64,000 nt of DNA. Source: Clostridiaceae bacterium (lineage in GTDB: Bacteria > Bacillota > Clostridia > Lachnospirales > Lachnospiraceae). Location: contig CABJBA010000001.1 of NCBI GenBank assembly GCA_902363735.1, positions 868,001 through 932,000 of the forward strand, read 5' to 3'. Shown one piece after another: positions 9,922 to 18,770 of the stretch (the first letter of the stretch is position 1; each line of letters begins with the position of its first letter). The notes beneath the pieces were generated by a model that saw only the letters and a list, made by a program, of their open reading frames with translations, did not search any database and was not told the DNA's origin. The position numbers were made by a program, and so were the translations under genes.

Positions 9922-11694
9922 TCACTGATACCACTGAGCCTGGGCTTCAAACATTGTGCGGTAAACCATATTGTTCTCTAATAACTCCTCATGAGATCCC
10001 ACTCCTGCAATGGTTCCATGATCCATAACTATAATTTTGTCGGCAAGTCTTGCAGAACCGATCCGGTGAGTAATAATGACGGAAGTCTTTCCTTTTGACA
10101 ATGAAGCAAACTGCAGGTATATTCTTGATTCCTCCAAAGGATCGATTGCCGCAGTCGGTTCATCCAGTACAATCATTTCATGTTCCCGATACAAGCCTCT
10201 CCCAATAGCAACTCTCTGCCATTGACCACCGGAAATATCCGAGCCCCCAAACTCCCTTGCCAGCATGGACTCTATTCCCTTTGGCAAGCCTTCGCTCTTT
10301 TCCTCTAAATTAACTTCCTTCACAATCTGATTAAGTTTTAATTCTTCCTGACCGCAATCAGTTTCACTGATGCTGATATTTTCCCTTAGTGTCATTTTAT
10401 AACGCTGAAAATTCTGAAAGACACCTGAAGCTTTTTGAAAGACAGAGTCTGGAGAGATTTCCTTTGTATTCCACCCTCCCAGTAATACCTCTCCCTCCTC
10501 TGGCAGATATAACCCCAGCAAAAGCTTGGCAAGCGTGGACTTACCTGCTCCGTTTTCTCCTACAACTGCAATGGTTTCCCCTTCTGATATTGACAACGTC
10601 ACATCCTGCAGCACTGGCTTTTTACTGCCCGGATAAAAAAAGAATACATGATGAAATTCTATATCATAATGAGACAACTCCACAGACGTTCCTTTTCGTT
10701 CCGGTAATTCCATAAATGCCATGGTATTTGTAACTGCCGATATATAAGTTGATATATCACCTATGTAATATCCCACATAGTCCATATAGTTAAACATCTG
10801 GTCAATTGATGTTAAAATCGCAGCGAATGCAGCTATTCCCAGATTTCCTCTTATTAAATATTGATACATCAGTCCAAGAATCATTACATAAACAAGAAGG
10901 CTCAGCAAACGCAGCCCCAGTTCGACCAAAGAACTTTTTCTTTCCGTTTTCCAGGACTCCTTTTGAAACATGAGGGCTGAAACTTTATAAAGCTCCCTGA
11001 AAAAGAAAACAGCACCTAATAATCTTGTTTCTTTTCCATTTTCCCTGTCGGCAATGCAGGCTTGATAATACTCCATTTTACGCCGTACAGGCGCCACTCG
11101 GTTTTCCAGACCCGTATAATACCGGGTACGGATATACTGCCCGCCCAATGTTGGAAGCAAGACCAGCACAATGCCCACACTAAGGACCGGATGAATGCGG
11201 TACAGATATACAGAGAAGAACATAAAGTAAGGAATATAAAATGCTGCAAGCATCATAAATATCTGAATTATTTCCTTAGATTGCTCTACACCCTTATAAG
11301 CCTGGTTCATGGAATCCAGGATTTTATTGTCTTCATAACAGACCGGTGCAAGATTTGCTGCTTTCCTATTTACATCCCTTCCTAAAAAGCCCCCAAGCCG
11401 GACTCCTAAATCTTCCATAACCAAATCAGACATTCCCTGAATTAACAGAGTAATCAGTGTAAATATACCCCAAAATATTCCTAAGCTTATAACAAGGTTT
11501 ATATGATTGTTACTGGATAAATTTTCTACTGCCTCAAAAAAGTATTGTTTTACCGGTGTATTTGCAGCAGTGGCAAATCCTCCCGCTGCGCATAGCAGAA
11601 CAGAAACAATGGTATACCTTTTATCATTTATCCAAAGAATCCGAAACAACCTGCCAAACAGTTTCAAAAAAGAGACTGACTTTTCCTGACTCAC
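9922..11694 (-). CDS. ABC exporter half-transporter with NisT-like SGGQWQ signature, second of a pair
   Basis: This 590-residue permease-ATPase fusion has about six membrane helices in residues 1-310. Its ATPase domain has Walker A GENGAGKST, signature ISGGQWQR, Walker B MIVLDEPTAA and H-loop ITHRIGS. The Trp in the signature loop (SGGQWQ) is typical of lanthipeptide and peptide exporters such as NisT and SpaT. No N-terminal peptidase domain is present. I chose a GTG start at 11694: AGGAGG lies eight bases upstream and the GTGA overlaps the stop of the preceding gene by four bases, a classic coupling. An upstream in-frame GTG at 11703 falls on the ribosome-binding site and is rejected. Both members of this pair end in WYQ. 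The cargo is unknown. Confidence 0.9.
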   Translation of the reverse strand: MSQEKSVSFLKLFGRLFRILWINDKRYTIVSVLLCAAGGFATAANTPVKQYFFEAVENLSSNNHINLVISLGIFWGIFTLITLLIQGMSDLVMEDLGVRLGGFLGRDVNRKAANLAPVCYEDNKILDSMNQAYKGVEQSKEIIQIFMMLAAFYIPYFMFFSVYLYRIHPVLSVGIVLVLLPTLGGQYIRTRYYTGLENRVAPVRRKMEYYQACIADRENGKETRLLGAVFFFRELYKVSALMFQKESWKTERKSSLVELGLRLLSLLVYVMILGLMYQYLIRGNLGIAAFAAILTSIDQMFNYMDYVGYYIGDISTYISAVTNTMAFMELPERKGTSVELSHYDIEFHHVFFFYPGSKKPVLQDVTLSISEGETIAVVGENGAGKSTLAKLLLGLYLPEEGEVLLGGWNTKEISPDSVFQKASGVFQNFQRYKMTLRENISISETDCGQEELKLNQIVKEVNLEEKSEGLPKGIESMLAREFGGSDISGGQWQRVAIGRGLYREHEMIVLDEPTAAIDPLEESRIYLQFASLSKGKTSVIITHRIGSARLADKIIVMDHGTIAGVGSHEELLENNMVYRTMFEAQAQWYQ

Positions 11695-13502
11695 TGATAC
11701 CACCTCCTCTGGCTATCGAACATTTCCGCGTAAAGTCCATGTTGTTTCATCAAGTCCTCATGAGTCCCGGTTTCCTGAATATGGCCTTCCGTCAAAACAA
11801 AGATTTGGTGGGCAAGTTTCGTTGATCCCAGACGATGGCTGATGAATAATGTAGTCCTCCCTCTGCTGATATCTTCAAACTCCTCATACATATTACTTTC
11901 ACTGATGGGGTCAAGAGCGGCTGTAGGCTCGTCCAGTATCAGTACCGGTGCCTTACTCATAACTGCTCTTGCCATGGCCAGTTTCTGCCATTGTCCCCCT
12001 GATAAGTCAACGCTGTTTTCCCTGATTTTACCCAGATTGGTTTTTTCACCATATGGCAATCCGGAAATCTCTTCATACAATCCAACGGTTTTCAAGGCAT
12101 TTTCAATCTCAGTCTCACATTCTGGCTGGCTAAGCCGGTTAATTGCTCCTAAAGCAACATTTTCTTCTACAGATATGTAATATTTTGCAAAATCCTGGTA
12201 AAGTCCGCAAAACACAGCTTTTAGCTGGGGATGTGAATAGGTTCTTAATTCTTTTCCATTTATAAGGATTTCGCCTTCATACTGGTCGTAAAGGCCTGTC
12301 AGCAACTTGGTAATGGTTGTTTTTCCGGTTCCGTTGGCACCAACAAAAGCATAATGGCCTCCCCTTTTGATTTTAAAACTTAAACGATTTAAGATCATGT
12401 TTGCTGTTCCCGGATAACAAAAACACACGTCCCGAAACTCCAATTCATTCACTTCCATCTGCTCTTTGGAAGGCGGCTCGTCCACTCCTTTCACCTCCTC
12501 CAATGCTGCAAATTCAGTTAAATCTTTCAGATATTCCCTGCACTGGGAAAGTTGGGAAACAGCTTTTGTCAGCTCTATTCCCACCATATTAACCAAATCA
12601 TACATTCCCGTCGCAAGAGCAATAAACATTCCCACTGAAATCTGTCCTCTTGTAACAGGGAATATTAATGCTATAATTATAAAAGAAGAAATAAGTGTAA
12701 CGACAGCACTGCTTCCACGAACGCTGCAGGCCAGTTTTAAATTTGCATTCCATTTTATGACCCGGGCCTTCTCATATTGATCATACCAGTCTTTATTTAC
12801 TTTTTCAGAATACCCAAAAAGTGTCCGTTCATTGACGGCTTCCCTTCCGGACAGGACAGTTCCCAAATATTGATAACGCCGCTCATATTCTGCCACCTGC
12901 TTTTTGGCATTATAATTCTTTTCTCCGTTTTTCAGAGATATCAAAATCAGCGGAATGCAAAGAATAAATGTAAGAATACCGATCCACCACACCTGAGAAA
13001 AAACGATGTACAGCACCCCCAAAATACGAATTATGTACAGTATCAGATTATAAGAACGCTGCAGCATGATAGTCACCTGATGCTCTGGCTTTTCGCTCAC
13101 ACGGTTAATCAGATTCCAGCTATCTTCATTTTCGATCAAACGGTAAGAAAGCCTGGCCCGTTTATCTGTCAATACCATGTTTATTTGCGCTTCTGCACGT
13201 ATTCGGAGACGTTCAGTAAAAATACACCCTACCCGAAAAGAAATTCTCCTCCATCCCACGCACACTACAAGAATGGAGAACCAGTAAAACACGGGCTCCC
13301 ACCCTGTTTCTGCTTTTAAAGCCCTGTTTGTATAATCCAAAAAATTTGCCATAACCACTACTTGAAATACTGCTGACAGATCAGTTAACAGCTTCTGTAC
13401 TCCCAATGCAGCCGCAGCCCCATAGTCACAGGAAAATGGTACTGCAATAAAATCAAGCCATCCATAGGGTGTTTTTTTTAGTTTAAATGCCTTCTCTCTC
13501 AC
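11691..13502 (-). CDS. ABC exporter half-transporter with NisT-like SGGQWQ signature, first of a pair
   Basis: This 603-residue half-transporter has an exporter membrane domain followed by an ATPase domain. The ATPase has Walker A GANGTGKTT, signature LSGGQWQK, Walker B VLILDEPTAALD and H-loop ISHRLGS. It is homologous to the downstream partner (9922-11694), shares the unusual SGGQWQ loop and the C-terminal WYQ, and is translationally coupled to it by a four-base overlap. The start is GTG at 13502, with GGGGGAAG about seven bases upstream. It is the first gene after the terminator region at 13763-13799. The upstream 300 bases contain a start-less open frame (13523-13651) but no clear peptide precursor, so export of a peptide is only an inference from the signature. 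Confidence 0.9.
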   Translation of the reverse strand: MREKAFKLKKTPYGWLDFIAVPFSCDYGAAAALGVQKLLTDLSAVFQVVVMANFLDYTNRALKAETGWEPVFYWFSILVVCVGWRRISFRVGCIFTERLRIRAEAQINMVLTDKRARLSYRLIENEDSWNLINRVSEKPEHQVTIMLQRSYNLILYIIRILGVLYIVFSQVWWIGILTFILCIPLILISLKNGEKNYNAKKQVAEYERRYQYLGTVLSGREAVNERTLFGYSEKVNKDWYDQYEKARVIKWNANLKLACSVRGSSAVVTLISSFIIIALIFPVTRGQISVGMFIALATGMYDLVNMVGIELTKAVSQLSQCREYLKDLTEFAALEEVKGVDEPPSKEQMEVNELEFRDVCFCYPGTANMILNRLSFKIKRGGHYAFVGANGTGKTTITKLLTGLYDQYEGEILINGKELRTYSHPQLKAVFCGLYQDFAKYYISVEENVALGAINRLSQPECETEIENALKTVGLYEEISGLPYGEKTNLGKIRENSVDLSGGQWQKLAMARAVMSKAPVLILDEPTAALDPISESNMYEEFEDISRGRTTLFISHRLGSTKLAHQIFVLTEGHIQETGTHEDLMKQHGLYAEMFDSQRRWYQ

Positions 13503-13522
13503 ATCGCTTCCCCCTTTTATTT

Positions 13523-13651
13523 TTACCAGCTTTTTCCCAAGTATGTCTCACTTTGCAATAAAACTGTATTATGATATTCACGCTCATCCCCATACCATCT
13601 GAAAATAATATTCTTCTTATTAATAAAATCTCTTTCTGAGATATTTATTGG
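13523..13651 (-). pseudogene. Start-less 42-codon open frame, possible gene remnant
   Basis: In this frame a 42-residue stretch is open from just after a stop codon to TAA at 13525-13523. It reads like protein rather than random sequence (for example RWYGDEREYHNTVLLQSETY and then LGKSW), but it has no ATG or GTG, its only TTG is codon 32, and no ribosome-binding site precedes it. About 100 bases further upstream another frame contains a loosely similar VLL...TY segment, which hints at a decayed duplication. The rest of 13503-13762 is AT-rich and presumably holds the promoter of the exporter operon. I do not recognise the family. Confidence 0.3.
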
Positions 13652-13762
13652 TTATATTTTATATCAAAATGAATTATTTTTCCATCTTATATTTTTGTTC
13701 TCTTTCATAAATATAAGTACCTGATTCAATAATACTTCACCGTCCCACTTATATTAGAAAAC

Positions 13763-13799
13763 AAAGCCCCGGCAGAGCTTTATACTCTTCCAGGGCTTT
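13763..13799 (-). terminator. Intrinsic terminator after the FAD oxidoreductase gene
   Basis: Positions 13763-13777 pair with 13785-13799 (13 of 15 pairs, seven-base loop). The minus-strand continuation is TGTTTTCT. It sits 12 bases after the stop of the gene ending at 13811 and closes the long glycan operon. Confidence 0.75.
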
Positions 13800-13810
13800 A
13801 CTTTCTAATT

Positions 13811-15154
13811 TTAATATCTTAATGTAATATCATTTTTTATGTAAACCTTTTGTTCTTCCAAACGTCTTCTTAATAATCCAGTATCCACATCGCCAAGTTC
13901 CAGAGACCCGCCTTCTCTCATTCCAATGGCTGCCGCCGTTCCTGCTGCCTGACCAGTTGCAAAACAGGCACACATAATCCGTACAGAACCCATCATTGTC
14001 CGGTCTGAACTGATGGAACGCCCTGCAACAGCCAGGTTCTTCATACCTACAGGAATAAGACAACGGTAAGGTACTCCATAGCATTCTCCATTTTTATATT
14101 TTGAATTATGATACATTTTCTCATTTCCCTGGTTTTCCTCAGGCACTGCCCCATGGATATCAATAGGATAAGAGTAATAAGCAATCGCATCCGGAAAATC
14201 AGCCCGGTTTTTAAAATCTTCTTTTGTCAGTGTATATCGTCCCTTAATTCTTCTTGATTCACGTATTCCCAGATAAGGACCGCTGGAGACTAAGACACAA
14301 TGCCCCATACCCGGAACGTATTCCCGTAAAAATCCAATCATTTCCGGCAGCCTTTTTCTGGCTTCCATTTCTGCCCGGCTTAAATCCCATGGGTCCAGAG
14401 GTTTTAAATTGTACACATGGCCAAAATTCAAACCAGCTATTCCATTCTCTTGAAGAGCCATGCCCCCGATCTTTGTTTCACCTGCGGGAAAATGTCCGTC
14501 TTTTTTTGCTTTCTCCGAGGCGACAGACAAGTTTCCATCTTCTCCTTCTCTGCGGACATAGTCCATAAACTGTTCCACATCTATACCTGCTGCACGAAAG
14601 CAGAGAGTTCCTGCCTGTACTCTGCCCTGAGCATCTCCATATTCCCATGGGGCACCTGCCATAGCTGCCAGATCCCCGTCGCCTGTGCAATCAATAAAAT
14701 ATTTGGCTTCCAGCCATTGAAACCCGGCTTTTCCAAATATCTGAACGGCTTCTATTGTTCCATTATGGGTTTTTACATCTGTCACTGCAGTATGAAATAA
14801 CACCTTGGAGCCACTTTTTATTACCAGATAATCAAGAACCCGTTTCAAATGCTCAGGATCAATCGGATACCAGTCAATTCCCTCAATCCGGTCAGACTTT
14901 CTGTCATAAAATGGACTTTCATATCCTCCCTTTTTCAGCTCCTCCAGAATTTCCCGTCCAATTCCTCCAATGAGATCCTGTACTCCGTTGGTATAAGGTC
15001 CAAAAGCAGGTACACAGGCCAGAGTTGCCATTCCCCCAAAAAATGCCTCGCGTTCAATAATAAGAGTATTGCAGCCGTTTCTGGCTGCTGCAATGGCTGC
15101 TGCAACGCCTGAAGGCCCTCCTCCTGCCACGATTACATCATATTGATTCTGCAT
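13811..15154 (-). CDS. FAD-dependent oxidoreductase (FAD_oxidored family)
   Basis: This 447-residue flavoprotein has an N-terminal Rossmann motif, DVIVAGGGPSGVAAAIAAAR, then an IIERE strand end that binds the ribose. The C-terminal half has the AGRSISSDRTMMGSVR and GQAAGTAAAI motifs typical of FAD-dependent oxidoreductases often found in polysaccharide-use loci. The exact reaction of this family is poorly defined; oxidation of a sugar or its derivative is possible. An upstream in-frame ATG at 15211 lies inside the preceding gene. I prefer 15154, where AAAGGAAAAGG precedes and the Rossmann fold begins at once. The start is 13 bases after the heparinase-like gene, so the two are co-transcribed. 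No signal peptide is present, so it acts in the cytosol. Confidence 0.85.
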   Translation of the reverse strand: MQNQYDVIVAGGGPSGVAAAIAAARNGCNTLIIEREAFFGGMATLACVPAFGPYTNGVQDLIGGIGREILEELKKGGYESPFYDRKSDRIEGIDWYPIDPEHLKRVLDYLVIKSGSKVLFHTAVTDVKTHNGTIEAVQIFGKAGFQWLEAKYFIDCTGDGDLAAMAGAPWEYGDAQGRVQAGTLCFRAAGIDVEQFMDYVRREGEDGNLSVASEKAKKDGHFPAGETKIGGMALQENGIAGLNFGHVYNLKPLDPWDLSRAEMEARKRLPEMIGFLREYVPGMGHCVLVSSGPYLGIRESRRIKGRYTLTKEDFKNRADFPDAIAYYSYPIDIHGAVPEENQGNEKMYHNSKYKNGECYGVPYRCLIPVGMKNLAVAGRSISSDRTMMGSVRIMCACFATGQAAGTAAAIGMREGGSLELGDVDTGLLRRRLEEQKVYIKNDITLRY

Positions 15155-15167
15155 GTTTCCTTTTCCT

Positions 15168-17147
15168 TTATAATAAGATTTTTCTTTCTCTTCCATTGTC
15201 TTCTGTAACATGAATCATCATGCCTCCGTCCGATTCCTCAAACAATACTTCTTTTACTTTGCACGCCCCGTCACTGCTGGTAATCACATGAGCAAACACG
15301 GCTTCACCCCCAAAACTGCGTTCTATCCTGTAGTTAATATCTGATACAGAGGGATTATCAGGACCTCTTCCATTGAATACCGCCTGACCAAAGCCCAAAC
15401 CAAAAATATGGGTGGTAACACTCCCATCTCTATAAGCAGTCACCATTTTGCTGTCAGCATTTGTCTTTACCATAGAATGAAGCTGCTTATAAGGTTTCTT
15501 TTCAGAAAAAAATTTTACTGGCTGGCCTTTAGGTGTCAGGACTGTCTCTCCCGAAATATGCATTACCCAGTCAATAGATAACTTGGGATCAGCACCCTTT
15601 ACAATAAATACTTCTGCAAAATAATCATCTGTCCAGGCAATTTTTCTTGTCATTTTAACAGTTCTGTAATATTCTTCCTTCCATTGAACAATGGTAAAAC
15701 TGTCCGGCATTTCATAAGGAACTGTCCAGTCTGCCTCTGCCTCCACATAAACCACACCCTCCAATTCCTCATACCGCTTTAAAATACCGTTTGCAGGAGC
15801 CTGATTTTCTTCTCCAATGGTGACAGTGTTGTGAGAACCTGTGTTTTTATAGAAATTATAATGCATGAATGCACCATAGCCGGTTGTTCCAAGATCAGGC
15901 GAAATCCGTTTTCCATAGGCAAGATAGCTGATACTCAGACGGTCATAATGATCGTGCTCTCCTCCGTAACTGTCATGCTTTAACAGAAGATAGCGATTAT
16001 CAGCACCCCTTAAAATAGTATTCCCGTACCCTCCCTCTTCTACATGATAATTGTTAAATGAATGAGGACATGGATCCAATTCATCCGCACCGTAAATAAA
16101 GGCTTCCAGGTTATCCCGCTTTTCTCTTTTATATAATTCATTTAAGATATAAAGCAGCTTATTTCCTCCTATTTCCCTGTAGGCAAACTCATATAGATAA
16201 AGGCTGGAAGATGTGTGTCCATAATTTGTGTCATTTAACATGGGGATGCCAAATCCCGGCTCCAGATAATTAACCAGCAATTCCATCATTGCCTTATAAT
16301 TCGGATGGTCTATATGGCTGTGAGGTGTATGTAATGCAAACTTTTCATATGCAAAAAAACTGGTTAAAGCATAAAAATGATAACCAAAGGCTCCCTCAAA
16401 CCACATATGATTCTTAAGCATTCCATGCTCTAGCTGATAAAGCAGACCGTATGGCTCATAAACTGCAAACTTCACATAGGAATCCACCTCAAAAATTAAT
16501 CCGATGATAGCAATGGCGGAATTGATGATTACTTCATGATTATGCAATTGATTATGACGGTGCTCTATTAAAAACTCTGCACCGGGCAGCAGCATTCCAT
16601 CTCGGACGAAGGCTCTCTCTTCCTCTGTCATAATATCTGACAGCAGATCATAGGTCATAGCGAAGCTACGCAGAAAATTGGCTTCATCAAGAGTCTGCGC
16701 TCCTGATTTTCCGGGACCATTGTAAGGAATATCTCCATGTACCTCATAATCCTTGTAATATTTGGAATACTCTGCCATGATGGTAATTGCCTTTTTTCCA
16801 TAAGATTCTTTGCCGGTTACCAGATAAAGCAGTCCCAGCTGGAAAGCGGCTGTGTAGTTTTTGGCATTAATAATTCCCCACCATGTACTGTCATAAGGTT
16901 CCCCTGAAAACACCTGGCCACAGGCAGGACATTTATGACAATGTTCAGACCTGCGGTTAAATTCCAGCAAAACGGAACATTGGGGGCAGTAATAATAAAG
17001 AAACCAGTTAGCGATTCCCGTTTTCGGAACCAGAACCGGTTCTGCCATAATTTCATTGACTCCCAACTTCAGCCCTTCTAATGATTCCGGCCAAAACTTT
17101 CCTTTTTCTCGTAAATGTCTGACTTCTTTTTCTGTAAACTGTATCAT
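15168..17147 (-). CDS. Heparinase II/III-family polysaccharide lyase-like protein
   Basis: This 659-residue protein has an alpha-helical toroid in roughly residues 90-380 and a C-terminal beta-sandwich with the conserved HDHYDRLSISYLAYGKR segment (about 405). Both are characteristic of the heparinase II/III superfamily, which cleaves uronic-acid-containing glycans by beta-elimination. Near the N terminus there is a zinc-ribbon-like Cys set (C54-x2-C57 and C73-x2-C76), found in some members. There is no signal peptide, so it probably acts on oligosaccharides that have already been imported. The ATG at 17147 has GAGGGGG upstream. It follows the response regulator by 12 bases. Candidate substrates are anionic oligosaccharides such as glycosaminoglycan or alginate fragments; the sequence does not decide between them. 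Confidence 0.85.
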   Translation of the reverse strand: MIQFTEKEVRHLREKGKFWPESLEGLKLGVNEIMAEPVLVPKTGIANWFLYYYCPQCSVLLEFNRRSEHCHKCPACGQVFSGEPYDSTWWGIINAKNYTAAFQLGLLYLVTGKESYGKKAITIMAEYSKYYKDYEVHGDIPYNGPGKSGAQTLDEANFLRSFAMTYDLLSDIMTEEERAFVRDGMLLPGAEFLIEHRHNQLHNHEVIINSAIAIIGLIFEVDSYVKFAVYEPYGLLYQLEHGMLKNHMWFEGAFGYHFYALTSFFAYEKFALHTPHSHIDHPNYKAMMELLVNYLEPGFGIPMLNDTNYGHTSSSLYLYEFAYREIGGNKLLYILNELYKREKRDNLEAFIYGADELDPCPHSFNNYHVEEGGYGNTILRGADNRYLLLKHDSYGGEHDHYDRLSISYLAYGKRISPDLGTTGYGAFMHYNFYKNTGSHNTVTIGEENQAPANGILKRYEELEGVVYVEAEADWTVPYEMPDSFTIVQWKEEYYRTVKMTRKIAWTDDYFAEVFIVKGADPKLSIDWVMHISGETVLTPKGQPVKFFSEKKPYKQLHSMVKTNADSKMVTAYRDGSVTTHIFGLGFGQAVFNGRGPDNPSVSDINYRIERSFGGEAVFAHVITSSDGACKVKEVLFEESDGGMMIHVTEDNGRERKILL

Positions 17148-17159
17148 GTGATAGCCCCC

Positions 17160-18767
17160 TCAATACAATCGTTCTTTTTCCACTACTTTTTTAAACTCTG
17201 TCGGTGTACAACCGTAAAACTTCTTAAAACTGCTGGCAAAATACCTTTGATTATCATAGCCGCACTCTTCTGCCACTTCCTGTATCCTTAAGTTGGTTTT
17301 CTGAAGAAGTATGCCTGCCTGTTCCATACGTTTCCGTATTAAATACTCACCAAAACCTTCTCCAGCATGCTGCTTGAAAATCTGGCGTACATAACTGGAG
17401 CTGAAATGTACCTGTTCTGACGTCCATTCCAGATCTATATCGCTGTTTTTCAGATTATTATCCAGTAAAAGTTTAATCTGCTTTACCACTGCACTTGCTT
17501 TTGTTTCTTCAGAATGTTCAGAAACCACAAGGCAGCACCTCTCTATATAGCTTTCCAGCATTTTCTTCATATCCATGAGACTGCCATAAGGAATCCTGCC
17601 CTGCATATAAGCAATGGATTCCATTTCATCTCTTCCATAGCCTGCTTGTTCCATATCATTTTGGACTGCATACACTAATTCTCTTACCGATACACTGATA
17701 TAATCACTTTTCTTATTAGCTAAGGAGGCATAGCTCTTCATCAGCCTATGAAGCTGTGCATCGGCTTCTTCTTTTTGTCCTGTCCGGACAGAAAGACGAA
17801 TCTGATTTTTCCAGTCTCTGATCTGGGAACTGCTGCTTTCTTCTTGTGTATTGTTTTCTTCCTGATAGAACATAATAGACTTTTCTATATCCAAAGTTCC
17901 TCTCCAGACAGCCATAGACTCCTGATAGGATAAATTTAAGTCTCTAAAGTTCTTATACGGACACCCCAGTGCACAGCTGAGCTGTATCTGATAATATTTT
18001 TTTAAGCTGGCCTGTATTTTCTTCATCCCCACTCTGATTTTTTCTAAAAATGCAGTTTCACTGTCTCCTGTTCCGCACCAGATCACTGCCAGATGAGTTC
18101 CATCGAAGCTGACAGCATGCATTCTGATTCCCGGAAGAAGATACCCTTCCCTGATCAGCAATAAAAACTCTTCCACCTGTTCCTGCCTTCCAAAATCCCA
18201 GGCCGCTCCTGTAAGGCGTATGACTCCTGCCAGATAGTAATCTCCTGATAATTCAACGCCCAGTTGCTGATAGTCCCTATCCTTGCAGTCACGTCCCTCA
18301 AGCAAATTTTTAAATACTTTTTCCCTTGCAAGACCTTCTCTGACGAAAGCCTGTTCCCGCAGCAGACTCATATTCTGATGGAGTGCTTTTTGACTGTCCA
18401 GCTCCTGTATCATTTTTTGAAGAACTTCCTCCAGCTCCTGAGGAAGAAATGGTTTTAAAAGATAATTCTTAACCCCTAAAGAAATTGCTTGTCTGGCGTA
18501 ATCAAATTCATCATATCCGCTGATCACTACATTTTCACTGCAGAGTCCTGACATTTGCATCTCCTTGATCAATTCCAGCCCATTCATAAAAGGCATAAAT
18601 ATATCTGTGATTAGGATATCCGGCTTTAAAAGAACTGCCAATTCCAGAGCCTCTCTTCCATCTCCTGCCACCGCCACCACTTCTATTGGCAAAGAGAAAC
18701 CAGGAATGTTTTTTACCAACAGATCTCTTACATAATCCTCGTCATCCACGATCATAATCCGATACAT
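17160..18767 (-). CDS. Response regulator, YesN type (REC + AraC HTH)
   Basis: This 535-residue protein has an N-terminal receiver domain. The acidic pocket is DDE at residues 8-10, the phosphoacceptor is Asp55 in ILITDIFMPF and the conserved Lys is in NYLLKPF. A long linker follows, then a C-terminal AraC helix-turn-helix domain (RIQEVAEECGYDNQRYFA, then CTPTEFKK). It is the YesN partner of the kinase encoded immediately upstream. TTG and ATG lie in tandem at 18770/18767. I chose the ATG at 18767 because GGGGGA lies seven bases upstream; this leaves three bases after the kinase stop. The neighbours suggest it activates the sugar ABC importer and lyase genes in response to an extracellular sugar. 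Confidence 0.93.
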   Translation of the reverse strand: MYRIMIVDDEDYVRDLLVKNIPGFSLPIEVVAVAGDGREALELAVLLKPDILITDIFMPFMNGLELIKEMQMSGLCSENVVISGYDEFDYARQAISLGVKNYLLKPFLPQELEEVLQKMIQELDSQKALHQNMSLLREQAFVREGLAREKVFKNLLEGRDCKDRDYQQLGVELSGDYYLAGVIRLTGAAWDFGRQEQVEEFLLLIREGYLLPGIRMHAVSFDGTHLAVIWCGTGDSETAFLEKIRVGMKKIQASLKKYYQIQLSCALGCPYKNFRDLNLSYQESMAVWRGTLDIEKSIMFYQEENNTQEESSSSQIRDWKNQIRLSVRTGQKEEADAQLHRLMKSYASLANKKSDYISVSVRELVYAVQNDMEQAGYGRDEMESIAYMQGRIPYGSLMDMKKMLESYIERCCLVVSEHSEETKASAVVKQIKLLLDNNLKNSDIDLEWTSEQVHFSSSYVRQIFKQHAGEGFGEYLIRKRMEQAGILLQKTNLRIQEVAEECGYDNQRYFASSFKKFYGCTPTEFKKVVEKERLY

Positions 18768-18770
18768 CAA

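Noticed and set aside
12777..13319. Plus-strand open frame of 180 codons opposite the ABC exporter gene.
   Set aside because: It lies fully inside the well-supported exporter gene, has no ribosome-binding site and no recognisable domain.
13503..13762. Possible RiPP precursor peptide for the NisT-like exporters, including a 36-codon frame starting with ATGGGGATG.
   Set aside because: No frame has a proper ribosome-binding site with a leader/core layout, no modification enzyme is nearby, and the 36-codon frame overlaps the exporter start.
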